Positions 7,456 through 7,964 of a DNA stretch of 7,964 bases are shown in pieces. Position numbers and translations under genes: made by a program. Each line of letters begins with the position of its first letter. Position 1 is the first letter of the stretch. The notes under the pieces were generated by a model, which worked only from the letters and a program-made list of their open reading frames with translations, was not told the DNA's origin and did no database searches. Source of the DNA: JAQICX01 sp964441455 (lineage in GTDB: Bacteria; Verrucomicrobiota; Kiritimatiellia; JAQICX01); assembly GCA_964441455.1 (NCBI GenBank), contig CAYTUX010000222.1, positions 1 to 7,964 on the forward strand, in the 5' to 3' direction.

Positions 7456-7477
7456 TTAATTGAAGATCAATTAATTA
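7453..7477 (+). terminator. Perfect A+T-rich hairpin at the exported-protein stop codon
   Basis: TAATTAATTGA (7453-7463) and TCAATTAATTA (7467-7477) are perfectly complementary over 11 bases with a 3-base loop. The left arm starts with the TAA stop codon itself. There are few G-C pairs and no T-run follows, so it is not a classical intrinsic terminator. It may protect the 3' end or mark an end of transcription. The octamer tract begins in the right arm. Confidence 0.45.
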
Positions 7478-7510
7478 GTCAGATGATTAGTTCGTTAGAT
7501 AGTTAGATAG
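7475..7510 (+). repeat. Octamer tract TTAGATAG / TTAGTTCG behind the exported-protein gene
   Basis: The words in order are TTAGTCAG (7475-7482), ATGA, TTAGTTCG (7487-7494), TTAGATAG (7495-7502) and TTAGATAG (7503-7510). The 8-base period is exact over the last three units. The tract begins about 20 bases after the stop codon and is in the sense direction of the gene it follows, as is the related tract behind hldD at 3008-3045. Confidence 0.75.
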
Positions 7511-7513
7511 GCG

Positions 7514-7530
7514 TGGAATAGCTCCGCAGG
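7514..7530 (+). repeat. G+C-rich word TGGAATAGCTCCGCAGG
   Basis: This matches 13 of 17 bases of the minus-strand word at 61-77. It starts a G+C-richer segment running to about 7580 that has no coding signal. Its boundaries cannot be set from one window. Confidence 0.35.
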
Positions 7531-7594
7531 TATTTATGTGCATTTTAGATGCAGAGTGCTCCAGCCCTGTTTACCGTCAGGCAAAGAGTTTGAA

Positions 7595-7622
7595 ACTTAA
7601 CACTTAGCACGTGCCACTTAAC
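7595..7622 (+). repeat. Four tandem heptamers of the ACTTAAC family
   Basis: Consecutive 7-base units are ACTTAAC, ACTTAGC, ACGTGCC and ACTTAAC, followed by ACG. The first and last units are identical and the period is exact. This is a third heptamer sequence family in the window, next to the TTTACCA and AATGACC tracts. Confidence 0.8.
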
Positions 7623-7653
7623 ACGTTTTCCAGGGTGGCCGAGTCTGCGAGGA

Positions 7654-7739
7654 CGGGAGGGGTTCTCCCGCCCAAGTAAACCTTGCATATCAGTGTTAAA
7701 TTGCAAGTTTACCCCGGGAGGGTCATCGTCCCCGATGAC
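7654..7739 (+). repeat. Compound hairpin element with mutually exclusive pairings
   Basis: Three perfect or near-perfect stems lie end to end. Stem A pairs CGGGAG (7654-7659) with CTCCCG (7665-7670). Stem B pairs GTAAACCTTGCA (7676-7687) with TGCAAGTTTAC (7702-7712) with one bulged C and a 14-base loop. Stem C pairs GTCATCG (7722-7728) with CGATGAC (7733-7739) around TCCC. The CTCCCG arm of stem A can instead pair with CGGGAG at 7715-7720, which would enclose stem B. No gene starts within the following 225 bases and no T-run follows, so an attenuator reading is unsupported. A palindromic intergenic repeat is the simplest explanation. Confidence 0.6.
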
Positions 7740-7785
7740 TAAAATTAAGAAGAAACTGTAGGGATAAAACAGCTAGCTTTGCTAG

Positions 7786-7798
7786 TCACGCAAGGCGG
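7786..7798 (+). repeat. 13-base word TCACGCAAGGCGG
   Basis: Exact inverted copy of 148-160. It sits just after a short CTAGC/GCTAG hairpin (7773-7785). The order of this word relative to the TGGAAT word is not mirrored at the left end, so the two ends do not form one large inverted repeat. Confidence 0.6.
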
Positions 7799-7831
7799 AG
7801 TCTGTATCTCCTTGATTTAAAACGAAATAGG

Positions 7832-7860
7832 TCTGTTAAGAGTATAAAACTTTTGACAGA
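7832..7860. repeat. 11-base-pair hairpin
   Basis: TCTGTTAAGAG (7832-7842) pairs with CTTTTGACAGA (7850-7860) over all 11 positions, two of them G-T, around a 7-base A+T loop. With one bulged A the stem can gain two more G-C pairs. No T-run follows on the plus strand. The two G-T positions would be G-U pairs if transcribed rightward, but become A-C mismatches in a leftward transcript, so the fold suits plus-strand RNA better. Confidence 0.5.
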
Positions 7861-7903
7861 ACCCAATTTGTTAAAAGAAGATAAAATAATTCCTGCAGAA
7901 GAT

Positions 7904-7952
7904 AACAAAGAAAACTAAGGATTTACTCTTATTCATCTTTGTTAACTTAGTT
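7904..7952. repeat. AACAAAG / AACTAAG words on both strands
   Basis: The plus strand carries AACAAAG (7904-7910) and AAACTAAGG (7912-7920). The minus strand of 7937-7952 carries the same words, AACTAAG and AACAAAG, in the opposite direction. The words form overlapping inverted repeats that cannot all pair at once. They look like another member of the short-word spacer vocabulary, cut off near the window end. Confidence 0.45.
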
Positions 7953-7964
7953 CTCTTGAGCGAT

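Larger units (their letters stand above)
7456..7964. other. Gene-free region to the right end of the window
   Basis: These 509 bases contain no reading frame I can support on either strand. They hold, in order, an A+T-rich hairpin, an octamer tract, a G+C-richer word, a heptamer tract, and a folded G+C-rich block (about 62 percent G+C in 7621-7680 by hand count). After these come the TCACGCAAGGCGG word, an 11-base hairpin and a final pair of AACAAAG/AACTAAG words. The contents match the two other repeat-bearing spacers in kind. Any gene to the right begins outside the window. Confidence 0.65.

Noticed and set aside
81..7622. CRISPR array or phage attachment sites among the repeat words
   Set aside because: The repeats are 7-8 bases, directly tandem and degenerate, with no constant spacers, no cas genes, no integrase and no tRNA target.
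7631..7676. tRNA-like TGGCCGAGT followed by GGGTTCTCCC, resembling a Ser/Leu tRNA D-arm and T-loop
   Set aside because: The distance between the two parts is too short for an anticodon arm, no acceptor stem closes, and the second part is explained by stem A of the compound hairpin.
7853..7887. TTGACA at 7853-7858 as a promoter -35 element
   Set aside because: The nearest -10-like words (GATAAA, TAAAAT) lie 21 and 23 bases away and no gene follows. The bases are already part of the 7832-7860 hairpin.
1..7964. A new multi-gene defence or mobile system
   Set aside because: Four of the five genes are ordinary transport, tRNA-modification and envelope-sugar genes. The one unknown gene has no partner suggesting such a system.

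Overview
This is a low-G+C stretch of a bacterial chromosome carrying five protein genes. A heptose-epimerase gene (hldD) and a rhamnosyltransferase-type glycosyltransferase point to a Gram-negative cell with a heptose-containing envelope glycan. I cannot fix the phylum from this sequence. The genes are not typical of an enteric proteobacterium, and the spacers are full of short 7- and 8-base repeat words. No phage, transposase, CRISPR, tRNA or rRNA gene is visible.

Layout. Three genes lie on the minus strand in the left half. In transcription order they are hldD (3995 to 3036), tsaD (2722 to 1685, after a 313-base spacer) and mgtE (1606 to 233, 78 bases after tsaD and perhaps co-transcribed with it). 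Two genes lie on the plus strand in the right half: a GT2 glycosyltransferase (4163-5113) and a 757-residue exported protein of no family I recognise (start taken at 5182, not 5110). hldD and the glycosyltransferase diverge from a 167-base promoter region that holds a near-consensus sigma-70 promoter for hldD. Positions 7456-7964 contain no gene.

Functions. MgtE imports Mg2+ and TsaD makes the t6A tRNA modification, so both are housekeeping genes. HldD produces the L,D-heptose nucleotide for lipopolysaccharide core, and the neighbouring glycosyltransferase plausibly works on an envelope glycan. The exported protein is long and mostly helical, has a Glu/Gln-rich linker and ends in a compact alpha/beta-looking domain. 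Its role is unknown.

What stands out is the spacer DNA. The three spacers at or between transcription unit ends (1-232, 2723-3035, 7456-7964) contain several different short tandem families with 7- or 8-base periods, mixed with G+C-richer islands that fold into hairpins. The hldD/glycosyltransferase promoter region and the tsaD-mgtE gap lack them. One 8-base family occurs just behind hldD and just behind the exported-protein gene, in the sense orientation both times, and it supplies the hldD stop codon. I see no convincing new multi-gene system here. The unassigned exported protein and the spacer repeats are the parts worth following up.
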